Below, in pieces: positions 38,269-51,896 of a stretch of DNA of 64,000 nucleotides. The DNA lies in NCBI GenBank assembly GCA_003342895.1, contig PTFA01000410.1, positions 120,240-184,239 on the forward strand, written 5' to 3'. Below the pieces are notes generated by a model, which saw nothing but the letters and a program-made list of their open reading frames with translations, did no database searches and was not told where the DNA came from. The first letter of the stretch is position 1. Each line of letters opens with the position of its first letter. This stretch comes from Casuarius casuarius. Its lineage: Eukaryota > Chordata > Aves > Casuariiformes > Casuariidae. The translations under genes and the position numbers were made by a program.

Positions 38269-41200
38269 CTGGGGACAAACGAGAGGGGCTGTCACTCGAT
38301 GGCCTGCCAGCATTTCTCCTGAGCTACCTTGCCTTTCCCACAGCTGCATTGCTGAGAGAAAGAAAAATCTCCCTCCTGGCCTGACCTGCTGCTGATGGGT
38401 CGAGACAGGCCACAGCCCTTGTTTGCAGCAGGGACAGGACCTCCTGTCCCATCCCTGGCCCTGCTGNGTGGAAGGAGCCAGGTCTTGCAGCTGTCCCTCC
38501 CTCCTCTTCCTCCTCTGTTCAGCACTTTGCAGCTGGAGGTCACACTGCTCCGGCTGCCTCTAATTACTCCTCTAATTGAGTTGCAGCTGGTGCTAATGGC
38601 TCTGCACCTACGCTGATCAAGGAGCGTGCAGGACCTGGGTGTCACGCTGCTGCCTCCAGCCAGATGCGCCTTGTGCACAATTTCAGCTCAAAAGCTGAGA
38701 GGGGCTGGTGGAAGAGGAGAGGCAGAGGATGGAGAGGGGGAAGGCTTGGGCTGCCTTAGATCATCCCTGCTTCTTTCAGGAGCTCGCTGTGTGTCTCAGG
38801 CAAGCATCCAACTGCTTCTGCGTTTAGTTCCTGCACCTGCAAGAGGGAGGCCAAGCGAGGGGAGGGTTTCTGGGATGTGCATTGGGTCCCCTGCCCTATA
38901 GGCTTTTAAGGGAATCACTGGTTGGAGTGCCTTAATTAGACTAGATTTGCTGCTATACATGTATAATAGCAGAAAGTGTCCAGATGGGAACGTGGTTTTT
39001 CATGGAAAACCACAGCATATTCTCAGCTGGGTGGCCAGAGCCAGCAGATACATTTTTGAAGTATTACCCTCAGCTCAGCCACGGCACTGTTGCAACTTCT
39101 GATACAAAGTTAATGCAAATCAGAGAAGTGACTTCATTCAATAGGAATTAGATGTTCTTAATTCACAGAAAGAATTGGACAACTCATTGGCTAAAATCAT
39201 TTCTTTTCCTTTGAAAGTGAGAGTCATTGAATATTAGTGAGGTCAAAGCATCCTGCACTGCAAACACCACGTTCCCTTTTCAAAGAGCCTCTTCAAGAGG
39301 AAAGTAAAATTTGTGAAACTCCCTTCATGGTTTTGATTGGTAGAATTTGGAGACTAATACATTTTTCAAATGCAAAAATAAAATCCAGCTTCCTTTCATT
39401 TTTCAGTTAGGGCTACAGGGTCCCTCTCTGTTTCTTACAGAAGCAGAACTGTAGGCCCAAAAGCTGCACTATTTTCCAAAAATACATTCAAGCTGTTACT
39501 GCCTGTGGTTTTCTCAATTACAGTTGTTTTTATTTCCAAGCGGTAACAGCATGCTGGGTGCTGTCTACACGTTGAGGAAAAAACCAAAATCCCTAATCTT
39601 CACAAAACTCCCAGTCCCGGATTTCTCTATGTGCGCTGCAATCCATTACTCCGAGTGGGCGATTTGGTGAGCCGGAGGCCGTCGGTGCAATGCTCCGGGC
39701 TGGCCTTTTGGTGCTTCCCCGCTGTCTACTGCCACATGTTGCCACACAAAACCAAACAAGCAACTAATAACAGTGGAAACTTCTTGCAAAACTCCCCTGC
39801 TCTTGCATTTTTCAGAATTAGTCCTTGCAACAGAGCGAGGCTGAGAGCCTGGAGAGGAGCAGAGCTTGCTTTTGCAGGAGAAGCGAATGAAGGTGGCTTG
39901 CCAGCAAGTCCCGCTTACACCTGCGTGGCATTGCACCTCGGAGAAGGGTAGCCACAGGCTGCAGCAGGCTGGGTTTATTCAGAGGAACCACAGGAAAAAA
40001 NGATGAATAACCCTGCTAGTGGCAAGGAGGTTTTCTTTGCTTAATTTGGGCTTCTGCAGCATTTCCCTCTGGCTGAGCAGAACCTGGCCCTCCGGGCTTA
40101 GTGAAAAATAAGGTCAGGGATACTATTTTCATATTAAACAAACAAAATGTAAAACCTCACAGCTCCAAACCCCCAACAAGTCAGNATTAATTTCTCTCCC
40201 AACAAGGTCATGCTCCCTGCAAGCACCTCATTATGCTTCCTCCAGCAAATGTGGGTCCCACCAGGGACCCTGTTTCCTACCAAGTTAAAATAACCAGTCT
40301 GCAGGCACCTTGTTCACATGAAAGGCAATGGTTATTTTTAGCCATGGTTTGTGCCTGTCTGTAAAGGTCCCTAGGGAAATCCGACACAGAGGGACCAACC
40401 CATTCCGGTAACACAGGCACTTGCATGCTGTTGCCACCAACGCACCCGCNTACTTGGTCACCAGGTGCTCCCCAAATATTGCTACTTCTAGATCACCTTT
40501 GCCAGTGCGGGAGGTGGGAAGCTGAGGAGCTGCTCCAGCTAGGAGAGCCCAAGGGAAAGGTTTCCCGACAGAGACTTAGATTTCCCCATCCCAGCTCTTT
40601 AACCTTTCTCCATTCACTGATAACCTACATATGAACGGGGTTTTACGAGATTTCCTTGTCAGCTATTTTAATTTCAGCTTTTCACGTCCGTTGGAAGCAC
40701 CCCAGGTCACTGCCGAATAAATGCAAGAGGGTTTGTATCCAATGNACAGTCTACCTTGAGACAGAAATTGGAGAAGTTGTTTTCCACTTCCTTTCTCTAA
40801 TGCAATCGCATAAAGACTCTGCTTGCCCAGAAGAACGGCCGTGTCCCTGCCCCACCGCGCTCCCACCATGCTGGACCCGAAAAGTTCGCCGGGACCCCTG
40901 GGAGCCGAGGGGCCACCTCCAGGCACAGCCATTAGCTACTCAGATCCTGCAAATATTCTCTGCAGGATCCCGCTGATGCCAGCGGGCTCTGGGTCATGTC
41001 AGGGCAGAGCAGGAGGCTCTTCGTGCTCTGCAGGTTTGGGCATGCCAGTGCAATCCCGCGACGCGCCTGAGAGCAGCCTGCTCTGCCCCAACAGCACCAG
41101 CGTCCGCAGAGCATGGCAAGGGCAAGGCAGGAATGCTGCTGCTGCTGCGTTTCATGTGCCAGGGTTTCTCTTTGCTACTAACCTGTTGCTTCAAGAGGCA

Positions 41201-42649
41201 AAGGACAGGTTTTGCCCGGATCTCATCAAGCGATATCATCCCTGGCAGGAACAGGGCTGCCCAAACATTTGAGCTAGCAAGGGCATGGATAAACATTTTT
41301 CAAGGCTACTCCATGTCTGCAGCTGCCCTCCTGTTTCCATACGCCAGGTNCTTTTGGGGATGGAAGGGGTCAATCCGCTCTGCAGGCCTTTNTCCTAAAT
41401 TTTCCAGGTCCCTGCCCCATGGCTTGAGGCATTGCCTAGATGGATGGGTTTTGCCCTGGCAGCTCGGGTTAGGATGACTTCCCAACCCTCTGTTCTGCCG
41501 CATCAGTCTCCTCTGAGCTGGGGGCTGCAGGTCCAGCTTGGTGTCCCCTTCCNACCCTGGGCATCTGCTCAGACTGCCCAGGGCAATTTAAAGCAAAATC
41601 TGGAGAGACAGATGATGGCAGACACATCTCCCATGGGGCTGGAGCAGAAATCCCAGCAATTCTCTCCTGCTAGGCCACCACGGAGCCACTGCATTGCTGT
41701 GCTCACTGNTCCCTCCTGCCCCGGGTTGGATTGCATTTCACGTTCTGCCAGNCCCCACTGCGAAATGCCCTCAGAAATCCACATTTCGCCCATTAGCCCA
41801 CAGCAAAGTATTTCATTTACTGGCTTTTTCCATCCTGCCTCAGAGGAGATGAATCTGCCCCTTCTGTCTCCCCCATTAGTAACACTGAGGAATGAGCGCT
41901 CAGCTCCATCCATCTCCAGNGGGATGAAGTGAGACGAGGGTATCGCGCATGAACGGCACGGCCTGCCGCGAGGGCACCTGTCTGAGCACAACNAAGCTGT
42001 CTGCAGAGCTGGATGGCTTATAAAAATAAATGTACTGGCTACGCCAAGCTAGATGGGGCTTGTACTCTGGGGTATATTGTGTGGTCTTCAGCCGTAACGC
42101 TGGGTTCCCTTTGACCGCTTTGCTGTGACAGTGAAGCACCTTTTAAGAATAAGACATTAATTATATTCATAGTTCCTTTCAATCCTGTTTTTNCACCTCT
42201 CTAAATCCAAGTAGAAGTGCCACATGTGAAGCTTTGAGATGAAAAAGGATCCAACACGAAAGGGCATCACCCCGTTCATCTCCCCTGGTTTGCACCCACA
42301 GGCCTCCCAGAAGCTTTCTGCTCAAGGAAAGAGGTGCCAGGTGGGAAGGGGTGGAAAAGCAGTGGGACTTTTGGCAGCATCCTCACCTTACGGTACTTTA
42401 AAGTCACAGTGGAACCACATCCTTACGCTTTCCAGGTTTATAATCTCATTGTGTGCTTCAAACGCAAACCTATGTCTTTCTCCTTGCCTTAACCAAACCT
42501 TTTAGTAGGAGGTACGGAACATCCTTCTTCTTTTGTTTTGTTTTATTAGCACAGCTGAGCCCTGGATTATACTTGAAAGTGCAGATGAATGGATAAACAA
42601 GAAGTGCAACAAATTCTGGAGNAAAAAGTAACTAAACAGACAGAGATAA

Positions 42650-43400
42650 ATGGCAAGACGGATTGTCTTGTATTAGGGGTTGACAGAGGCACGTAGATCA
42701 CAGCAGCCTGTTCTCCCTACTCAATAACATTAGTGTTTAAATAATTTAAGGGAATGTAGTAGATCTAATATATCTAGGCCTGGGCAAAGTGGAACATACA
42801 ACACCACATGGGAAAGTGTTAGTTAAACTGGAGAATGGGAAAATTAGGAGAGTAAATACAACATTGCTAAATAGGAGAAAAGAATGGGGTGTCCTGAAGG
42901 GGATATACGGGGCTGGTGTGAGGTTCTGGTGAGTTCCTTGGTGATTCGATACAGAAGCAATCTTATCTGATATTTACAATCATCTCCCTGGCATAGTAAG
43001 AAGACATGTACTGTTTAATTTGCAGAGAAGGAAGGTTGGAGCTGTCCCTGCAGAGGAGACTGGGATACCATATAGGAAGATCTAGGCAACCTGAGGGCTG
43101 GAATAACAGGAACAGAACAAAACTTCACAGTGTGAAGGGCACAGCCATGTGCNTAGGGCTTAATAACAAACTTCAGCTGCACGTCTGAAATTCAGCAGCT
43201 GGAAATGNGAGGAGAATGGCAAGCACGTCCAGGTCTCTCTCCCCACATATGCATACGGTGTGACCACGGGAGAAGTAAATCCGAGCCACGTCGGGAAAAC
43301 TGGATTGTGACCGAGACAGATGAAGAGCAGGGCTCTGGGTATGGAGGACGTCCCTGACAGCAGAAGACATGTTGAGCTGCTTTGATAGTCTCCCTAGCCC
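42650..43400 (+). mobile_element. Ancient CR1/L3-like LINE, reverse transcriptase region
   Basis: The sequence follows the order of an old CR1-class RT segment: gtagatctaatatatctagg, then caccacatgggaaagtgtta with gttaaactggagaatggg, then ggctggaataacaggaacag and cttaataacaaacttcagct. The last part translates as NNRNRTKLHSVKG and GLNNKLQL, matching the conserved CR1 stretch after the YADD region. It is broken by stops and indels. It may continue in pieces to about 44330. Confidence 0.62.
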
Positions 43401-44927
43401 AGCAAAATGAAGGCTGGGAGGAAATTCAGATGCTTTTTATAACCATGCCAACATGGCAATGAGCAGGAAAGAATTTAATTAGGATTAGGGACAGCATAAG
43501 AACAACAAACTAAAGGTATAAAATATAAACTGGAGGATCAGACAAAGCTTTGTAACATGCAATGATGTAAGTTTGGGGGCAAACACTGATGAGAGAGCGA
43601 TATCTGAAGAGGACTGCATAACAGGGAGCCTGGAAAGGACCAGGACTTGTAGACCTGCTTCCCATGAAAACCATCTGAGTTTTCTCACAAAGTGTCTGTT
43701 TGCAGACGACATGTGCTGACATTACAGGAGAGCCTTTGTCAGAGCCGAGAGGAAGTGTCATTCCCTTTTGCAGTTTCTGCAGGACTTTGAAGTGTCACAA
43801 AATGAAACTCGAACCAGGAGATGATCGGGGNTGCAAGACAGGTCTTGCACATGAGACACAATGAACAAGGGTAATGTTCCTGCTTTCATTTAAGGCACTA
43901 ACTGAACTTTAGCTATTCAGCAAGTGGGAAANGCTCAGACGCTGTAGTTCCCCACAATCCAGGACAGAACCTTGTGCCAGATAAGACAAATGGTTTGGGC
44001 TCCTGGGAGGCAGCATTAAACTGGAATTATTAGAAGAACCTGGTCCTGATTTTAAACAGTCTGTCAAATAAAAGTCTTTCCCCTTCATTCCCCACCTGAG
44101 ATCATGACAACTTTATAGCCTTGTTGCAACTGTCCCATGAATTGGATTTTTCTGGGCACTTCAGGGCTAGAAAGTTACTGACAAGTTAGAGCAGCTACAA
44201 AGCAACAAAAAAGTTCAGAGCCTNGTGTGACTGATTTATGAAAGAAGACTGAAAGAGCAAACTCCTGTTATCATTAACATCGTTAACATGAAATTCACGA
44301 GTCATTCCAGGAACTTCGAAGAAAGAAGCTATAAAATAAAGGTAAAGCTGAAATGTGGTTGTAAAATAACCTAGATCTGTCTCGGCTGGTTGGAGGAGGC
44401 AAATAAATCTCCAAAAAGACAGAGCGATGCATTATTATACAACGTTTGTTGGATAATGTACACTGAGAAGGATGCTCCTTGCTCTGGAGAAACCAACAAG
44501 GGCTGAAATGAGATATATAGACCAAGCCAGGAGAAAGGAAGCAAAACGCAAAGGAAGGATGAAAATCAGAGAAAAGAAATAGTGCTTTTGGTGGTGACAA
44601 GAACCGAGCCATGCGCTGGCCTCTGCTACTTTGACAGCATTTGGTGGACTCTGCATTGGGGAAACACATCCACAGCTTTATGTGGACACGTTACTCCCAG
44701 GCAATCTCATGACCTGCTGAGACATATGTAGTCCCAGGGGTTTGCAAACAGCAAACGGCATGGGAACCAACTGGCCTGGGATGGCTGAAATTCCTTTTTG
44801 GCCTCTGAGAGATGAAGGCTGAGAAATGAAGCTTTCGGTTGGTGCTGCAGAAACATCTGGGCTTCTTCTGTGGACACAGAAGATCCGCACTTTCCCCGTG
44901 CATTATTATGGCTGCCGTGCCTCGATG

Positions 44928-45010
44928 TATGGTTATGGGTCAAGATATTGTGCTAGGGCTTTACAGACAGGGAGAAAAGCCCAATTCCTGCCTCAGAGTG
45001 CTTGTAGCTT
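44928..45010. mobile_element. Possible SINE/LINE tail relic
   Basis: The sequence attgtgctagggctttacag followed by aaaagcccaattcctgcctc and agagtgctt resembles the 'cactgtacagacacata ... tccctgcccc aaagagctt' tail of amniote SINE/L2-like repeats. The family is not resolved. Confidence 0.33.
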
Positions 45011-45765
45011 GCAGTTGCTCTGCTGCTAGCTTTCACTGCGATTGTTTTATTCCAGTTTTGGACAGGCAGATGGCCTGAAACTGAAGGCAGCCAGGGAAAT
45101 GTCGACCATCTTTAACGCGACAGCTGTATTTACACAGGGTTTACCCAAAGGTTATCACGAAGTCTGATCTTGCTGATTGCTGTCTGTAAAGCCCTACGCT
45201 GGTCCCAGGCCTCCCAAGCTATAGGGTAAAGCACGGGCAATGCCACCGCTGCTCTTGTCCTCACTCTCTCCAGGGCAGCGTGTCTGGGACAGAGCTTCGT
45301 GCTGCGGAGCTCCGACACGGAGCTGCTGCAGGGATCTGCGCTTCTTTGCTGCAGTGCCACTTCACCCCCTTTCTCCTCCACCACATCCCAAATTAGAGGC
45401 AAGCAGAAGAAGAAGCAGCACTTCTCCATGCGGCGGAAGGAAACCTGGAATCCTAATGCCACAAAAGCGCAGCGCGAGCCTTTGCGAGGTGGCCAGGTCC
45501 AACAGGAGCAACGAAGGGCAGCCAGGATGACCGTGGCAGCAGAAAGCGAGCTGGAGGTCAGCCCTTCACGAGTGCAGGCTCACCCTGAATTTTCCAGAAG
45601 GAAAAGCAAACAAAGTGAAAGCTCTGCTCTGGCTCAGGGTCAGGGGAACCGTTTCTCCAGCAAGCTCAACGGCGCTGCGGTAATTTGGTGGCCTTGGAAG
45701 CAAGGCTGCCTCCAGTTCAGCGCAGAGGAAAGGCAACTGCCCTTCGTGGCAGAAAAGTGATCAGG

Positions 45766-45807
45766 TTTATACCCTTAACACTAATTTATAACCTCAACAC
45801 TAATTTA
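45766..45807. repeat. 19-bp tandem repeat, about 2.2 copies
   Basis: The units tttatacccttaacactaa and tttataacctcaacactaa are adjacent and differ at two positions. A partial third unit (ttta) follows. Confidence 0.9.
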
Positions 45808-47319
45808 CTGCAAGGGCAAGCAAGGAAAAATGACTCTTTTTTTGCAACACTTACAGAAAATGACCTGCTCTAATGCAGATTTCCTACAGAGCTTTGAGTA
45901 CCCCCACAGAAGCCAGTGCTTTTACCTAGAACGGCTTCTGGCAGAGTTCTTAAAAGGGCTTTTTTTTTTTTTTTTACCAGGGTCTTTCCCTGCTGCTGGT
46001 GGTGCTGATATCCCAGTGAGATGGGCAGCACCCCAACGGCGGGGCTCAGATGGCCCTGGCATCTCCCATCCTGCAAGGGGTAGGCAGAATTTTGCCATCA
46101 GTTGAATTATTTTTTGATTATTATCTGTTTACCATGAACAGATTTCCAAAAGCTGTCTGGGGCAGATATTACAGTGGGGAGAAATTCAAGTAAAATCTGG
46201 GCTGCAAAGAAATAAATGAGTGCTCAGCTGTCTGAGATCATTCCTTATAAATATCAGCCAGCAGAGGAGAAAGAAGTCCTCCTGTTGTTTTTTTAAATCA
46301 GTATCCAACCACTCTTCCTTTACATGCCACAAAACTCTCAGACTGATCCAAGTGACGAACTTGCAGAACTACATTTGCTTTAGTTAGAGGTACATTATTT
46401 TCTCTCAAAAGCTATTAACAAAATTAATATTCTCAGCAGTCCTAATAAAGAACCTTTATCCTAAGATATAGTGTGTCACCCTTATGCACTGACCAGATTC
46501 TGCTAATACAGATCATTCAGGAATATTTAAAAGTGAACCAAGCTTCACAAGTATAAATCAGGCCCATTGCATTCACTGTCCCCTTCATTGTGCAAAGTGC
46601 TGAGTAGTTTCTGCTCCTTTACCTTGCAGAACCGCAGCACTTTTGGGAACCTAGCAGTGAATATAACATATCATTATAACCCCAGAAGCGTACAACAGGT
46701 TACATTTTCCAGAGCAAGTGAACCCCAAATCACAGTAAGAATAGCTCATCCATTAGGGAATTCAGGCACTGGCAGAAGAAGTGAAGAACTATTCTACACC
46801 AGACTGTACATGTACTTGTTTAGACAAGAAAGTTTTGAGGCTGTCCCAAGGTAAAATATATGTGAGAGGCAATTACACAGGCTGGGACATGGCCAAGACA
46901 TCAAGATGATTACAAATTCACCTACTAAACACGTCCCAGGAGCTTTGATAAGTAAGAGCGCTCAGAGCCATAGCATCATGCCTTCTCTGAAAGAACAATT
47001 TGTTTTAAATTATTCCCCATGACACGCTGCTTGCCAGAGACGAGGACCTGCAGCCAGCAAAGCGCTTGGGAAGCTTGCAGACTGTTTTGCATGCTGGCAC
47101 AAGCTCTAACACATTCACGAGGGCTTTGGAGAAGTCAAAACCCTGGTAGTAAACAAAAGCAAAGCTTCCCCCAGCCCGCGGACTCCAAGGAGGGACAGAC
47201 ACTAGCTTCTTCCAAGCTAACAGCAGTCAGATGTTAGTTTGGCTTGCAGTGACAGCTTTTAGCTGTTAAAGGCTTTTCTCTGCCAGACAGCTCTGAGCTC
47301 TTTACAGAGCCAGGAGAAG

Positions 47320-47400
47320 CACTGTGACGCCCCTTTGACAGATGGGGAACCTTTCAGGGAGACGATTTCCTCCAAATTATACCCTAGGGGATGTCGGGCA
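47320..47400 (-). mobile_element. Possible MIR fragment in SLCO2B1 intron
   Basis: The segment cccctttgacagatggggaa followed by ggagacgatttcctccaaat resembles the inverted MIR 'cattttacagatggggaaactgaggc' block and adjacent core. Confidence 0.35.
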
Positions 47401-48384
47401 CGGTTGGGGGAAAAGGGTTGGAAGTTCTCCAAAGTCCTCTTGGCCAGCAAAGAGGTCACAGCAAGTCACTGAGAAGAGGTGGTGGGCAAAGTGGGCACGA
47501 GTGCAGCAGCCAACCCTCGAGCCCTACAGAAAGTGAACGGTTAAAGGGTGCTTTTGTGGTGGGAATGAGAAAGAAGCTACCCACCAGGGTCAGTGTTTCG
47601 AAAATCCCCAGGATGAAACTCTCATCACCAATTTCTAATGAAAAGGCTCCTGAAGCGTTATTCACATCTCCTATGAACCCGGACAAATTTCCTCATCAGG
47701 CACATGTGGACTCTCCTGGAGGGAAGCATCTGTGCAGCAGTTCCCACCAGCTCCCCAAAGAGACCAGGCAGAAGGAACAACACTACAGCTGCTGTAGTGA
47801 AATCAAGGGATTCCCATCTCCAGATGAAACAGGAGGGTGGCTACAACAAGGCAGGACTTTAATCCACACGGAGTTTGCCTAGTTCTGTATATTCCTGTGA
47901 AGAGGGCCTTGAGTCATGCGGGCAGGGATATCAACACGCAGAGCTGCTTTGGAGTGCCACCAAGGAATTATAACACCCATTAAACTGCTTGCACCACTCT
48001 GGGTTTTGCTAGTCAAACTGGGCTCTGCTTAGCATACAAGACCCAAGAAGAAAGACCCTCTGATGCTGGAGATGAGACTGAACCACAGAACACATCTGAT
48101 GTCAGGACATATATATATAAGCTGCATAGCCTGAGACCACTGCCACAGTCACATTTCCCATGGATGCAGCAGAAAAGGCTGGTGGTGAGGAAGGAAGAGC
48201 CTATTTGTGTGCAATGCGAAAAAAGCACTAGTGTTTTATGCTTTAATTTCATGCTAACAAGGCTCTGTAAAGCCCCACGAAGTGTTAGGTTTTGAACCGA
48301 GCTCAGCAACCCCAGGAGATGGTTGCAGTCACGGTTTAAACCACAGGAGCAATCTGCAGCACACCTTGCTTTCTCCCATCCTAC

Positions 48385-48515
48385 CTCTTTTGGCATTTCC
48401 CGTGGGAAGAAGAAATAAGGCACTGCAGACACGGCCACGAGACTGGCTGCGACCAGGTAACCAAGCCACCAGGCGCCAACCCATCGCGGGTCTTTGTTTG
48501 TGAGCTGGATTTCCT
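48385..48515 (-). CDS. SLCO2B1: SLCO2B1 exon: OATP signature and TM6
   Basis: This 131-nt exon encodes model residues 208-251. It carries the family signature DPRWVGAWWLGYL at the loop 3/TM6 border, then TM6 and the cytoplasmic PYFFFPREMPKE. The published signature form is D-X-R-W-(I,V)-G-A-W-W-X-G-(F,L)-L. Here Tyr sits where Phe or Leu is usual, which the TAC codon shows directly. The acceptor is tgtattgcag|AG and the donor is AAAGAG|gtagga. The next exon lies 10.1 kb away across the largest intron in the gene. Confidence 0.95.
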
Positions 48516-51500
48516 CTGCAATACAAAGAGGTAAAACAGCATTTAAACAAAGGTGATCGGCAGGATCCCACTGCACCTTTGCTGCCCTCCCATGTGCCCA
48601 GCATTGGGCTTCTGTCAGCCCAGTATCCTTTCCTGTCACGGGGCACCCTGCCAAAGATAGCATGTTCTGTGGGGAGGGTACGTGGCATAAATCAAACATG
48701 ATATGCGGAAGCCAGAATGCAAATTCACAGCAGGGTGGGTCTGAAAGCAAAAACATTTCTACAGAGCACGGGATCCTTGTGGTTTGGTAGCACTGATGAG
48801 CAAGCTGAGGGAATGAGTCCTTCCGGAAACCCCTTTCTTAACCATGCGGCTCAATGCAAGTGAGCTGTTGTGACGGGGAGGGGGTGCAATTAAAACTACT
48901 CTCAGTTCACCGTAGTGTGGTACAGCAGGTAGTGCAACATCTCTCCCATCTCTGGACGTAACAAGTGACAAGGGGTTGGAGGAATTTGATAATCGCCCTG
49001 CATGACGCATTTAGCAAACTGGAATTTAAAAATCCCTTCCTGGATAAACACTGACAAGCTTCTTTCCAAGAAAACAGGGGATTTAGCAGTAAGCAGCCAC
49101 AGCTTGCTAGTTTCCCCCAGTAATCAGTTAGTGTGAAGACAGCTCTAAAACAGGATGTTCTCCAGTTCTGGCTACCCAAACACATTTCTCATTCAGCTTC
49201 GGTCTGCAGGAGATGCCTTAGAAGATTTAAGCATCAGGGTGTGCAGGCAGACTGCAGACCCTAATCCCATTTCTTCGCCCTTTGGAGGCAGATAAGCCAA
49301 GCACTGTGCAATCGGAGGACCCTCTGGGGCTGGCAGCAGAAGTGGTGGTGTTTGTTCTGCAAATACGTCGACAAACCCATGGCCAGAGCTCATCTCTGAG
49401 AGCGTGGGGGCTTGGACGGGAAGTGCGTGTGCGTGTGTGCAACCTGAAAGATATCTAGAGTGTGTTTTAGCAAAGATAATAAACAGAGGCTTTGGAGTAA
49501 TGCTTCATTTCACGGCAGAGACTGAAGAGCAGAGTAAGAAACCAGCCATCTGGGACTGCCCATGGGATGACCTGCTGCACTGCTTAGAGGACCAAATCTG
49601 CTCACAGCCTTTTCATAGAGGTTTTGCTCAATGTCTTTGGCCTGTGTTTCTTTCACCATGCAAAGGGGCCATCTGGCTCCTTGGCCCAAAGTTGGGGTGC
49701 TTCCCCGAGGTGAGCTCACAGCACTAGAAGGCATTTGAGGGGTGGTATATAATAGCAAGCATTTTAATACTGAACCGATCTTTCAAGCAGAAAAATTTCC
49801 ATCTGATTTTAAGGTCAAAGGAACTGGGACTGAGAAAAATGATCAAAAAGAGCTATCAACTCCTCCCGTCAGAAAGGGCTCATTGAGTNCTATCCTTGGG
49901 AATTCCTAGGAAAAGGATCTGGTTAAAGGATTCAAAATATGTATGAATGTGAACAAGGTAGGGTCCCATGGCTTTGTTATGTGCACCACAACTTNTTTAC
50001 AGCCCATCCAAACTTAAATAAGTGTTGAAAAACCCAGCTCCTATTCAAGTGTTCAACTTTGCCAGACCTTGGCCTTCTCNTCCAGCTTGGGAAATCCTCA
50101 GGTTTAGCTTTTGGCCTCCTTTTCTAACACTCNGTCAGAGGTTTCCCACAGCCAGTGGTCCCGTTCAACCACCCTCCTGGAGAAGCAGCCAGCTGCCTCC
50201 TTCCAGCCATTCCTGCTGCATCCTCATTCCTTCTGCACGGGAAAGGTTTCCCACCCCATGGTGCTGCTGTCTGGGGTTTGGGCACACAGTATCCAAGATA
50301 GGGGTCATACCAATCCAAGCAAAGGGTTTCATGCTGAGGTGTGAGCAGGCTGCAAGTTCCCAAGATGCTGCAACTCAGGGGTGCTTCAGTGTGTGAATAA
50401 GACCCTCAGCAAAGCTGAGCCTCTGTGGAAATGGACACAGCAGAGGCAGACGGTGAACTGAGCAGTGCTGGGGACACATGACTGGTAGGGGCCAGGCTGC
50501 CAGACTTGGCCCAGGCTACAGCAGCTATGGGAATTCCTGCACGTGTGTGTTGTCTCCAACAACTTCTGTTTAAGTTTGGCATGGGGAAGGGGGTGACAAA
50601 TCAAGGACAGTGACCGTCCATTCAGCATTCATCCATTAGGGAACTCCTCCTGGTGCTCCTCCGGGAAGCTGGGGAGAAGGTTCCTGCTTCCTCCTTGCTG
50701 ACTGCAAGCTCCTTCCCTTCCTCCCATACCACAGAGACTCCATCCTGACTTTCTCCTTCGCATGGCCTCAGTTCTACGGGAGATGGGGTCCCACTCCCTG
50801 CTGCTGCGCGTGGCCTGGGCAGAGAGCTTCTCAGGCAATNCCCCTGCTCGCCATCCTTCCCGCAGCCCTAAGAGCCACACATATCACCCCATGGACTGCA
50901 GACCCAGCACAGTGTAGTGAAAGGGCTTTGTCAGGGCCAAATGTATTGATTTCGGAGTAATTCCTTCTTCACTGGCAGTTGTCCTCATCTTTTCAGCTCC
51001 TGCAGCACGTCTAGGGCTTCCTCTGCCTTTGCNATTCCAATCAAATGTTTGGCTTCTGCTCCCGAGCACCTGCTTTCTGCTGCTTTCTGCAAAGCACCAC
51101 CANGCATCCATCTGCCCGTGAAATGCCTGTGGCACACAGCAGCCTGTCTCGCTCCTGAACGGCACTGCACCCAGGGCATCGCAAAAATCCCACCAGCTAA
51201 AGAACCCAAAATGCCAGGATGGAGCTCGAGCAAAGGGCAGGGCACAGGTCCCAGGCTCCTTTGTAAGGGGGCAGACNTTAGGCAAAGGATTTGTGAAAGA
51301 TCATAACTTAGGGCATGTTTCCTTTGCCTAGACTAGATGTGCTTAGTACAGGAGCAGTTAATCGCCAGTGGACTCCAACTGTCTGTACTCAAGATGCTTT
51401 GCTAAGGCTCACCCACCAGTGCGGAGGATGGATTAATGCTGCAATAAGCTTGGAGGTTGCCTGCTAAGAGGAAGCAGTGGGAAGATCAGAGTGTGTTCCC

Positions 51501-51605
51501 GTGCTGCAAATACCGTAAACATAAAGTGATAAAGTCCAAATGAAAAAACATCTGGTGAAGTCAATGAGCAGGAATGAGCTGGAAGCCCCAAGAAGGGGTC
51601 AGAGC

Positions 51606-51676
51606 TATTGCATTTATAGCATCAAACACCCAATGCTCATCCAGCTCCAATATTGCATTTATAGCATCAAACATCC
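51606..51676. repeat. Tandem duplication, period 45 bp
   Basis: A 26-bp unit beginning tattgcatttatagcatcaa occurs at 51606-51631 and again at 51651-51676, with one mismatch. A 19-bp spacer separates the copies, so the period is 45 bp. Confidence 0.93.
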
Positions 51677-51896
51677 ATGGTGCCCCTGCCCAGCAGGTCT
51701 CCGGGCAAGCTGGCAAACAGGGCCATATCTGTCACTAGCAATTTTCATCGTTCCTCCCGCATCACTCACACGTTTGGCCTCTGCCAACATGCTGCTGGAG
51801 CTGCGGGGGCAGAGATCGTCCCTCTGCTCAGGGACTTCTACAAATGCTTTGACAGCACAGCTCAGCTACAGACATTTGGAAAGCTGTTAAGGGAAA

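Larger units (their letters stand above)
38269..48384 (-). other. SLCO2B1: Largest SLCO2B1 intron (10.1 kb)
   Basis: This intron separates the TM6 exon from the cytoplasmic-loop exon. It contains a decayed CR1/L3-like LINE relic (42.65-43.40 kb), a SINE or LINE-tail relic (44.9 kb), a MIR-like piece (47.3 kb), a 16-base poly-T run near 45.96 kb and a 19-bp tandem repeat (45.77 kb). No internal gene is supported. The open frames at 41432-41932 and 47391-47882 show no family resemblance. Confidence 0.75.
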
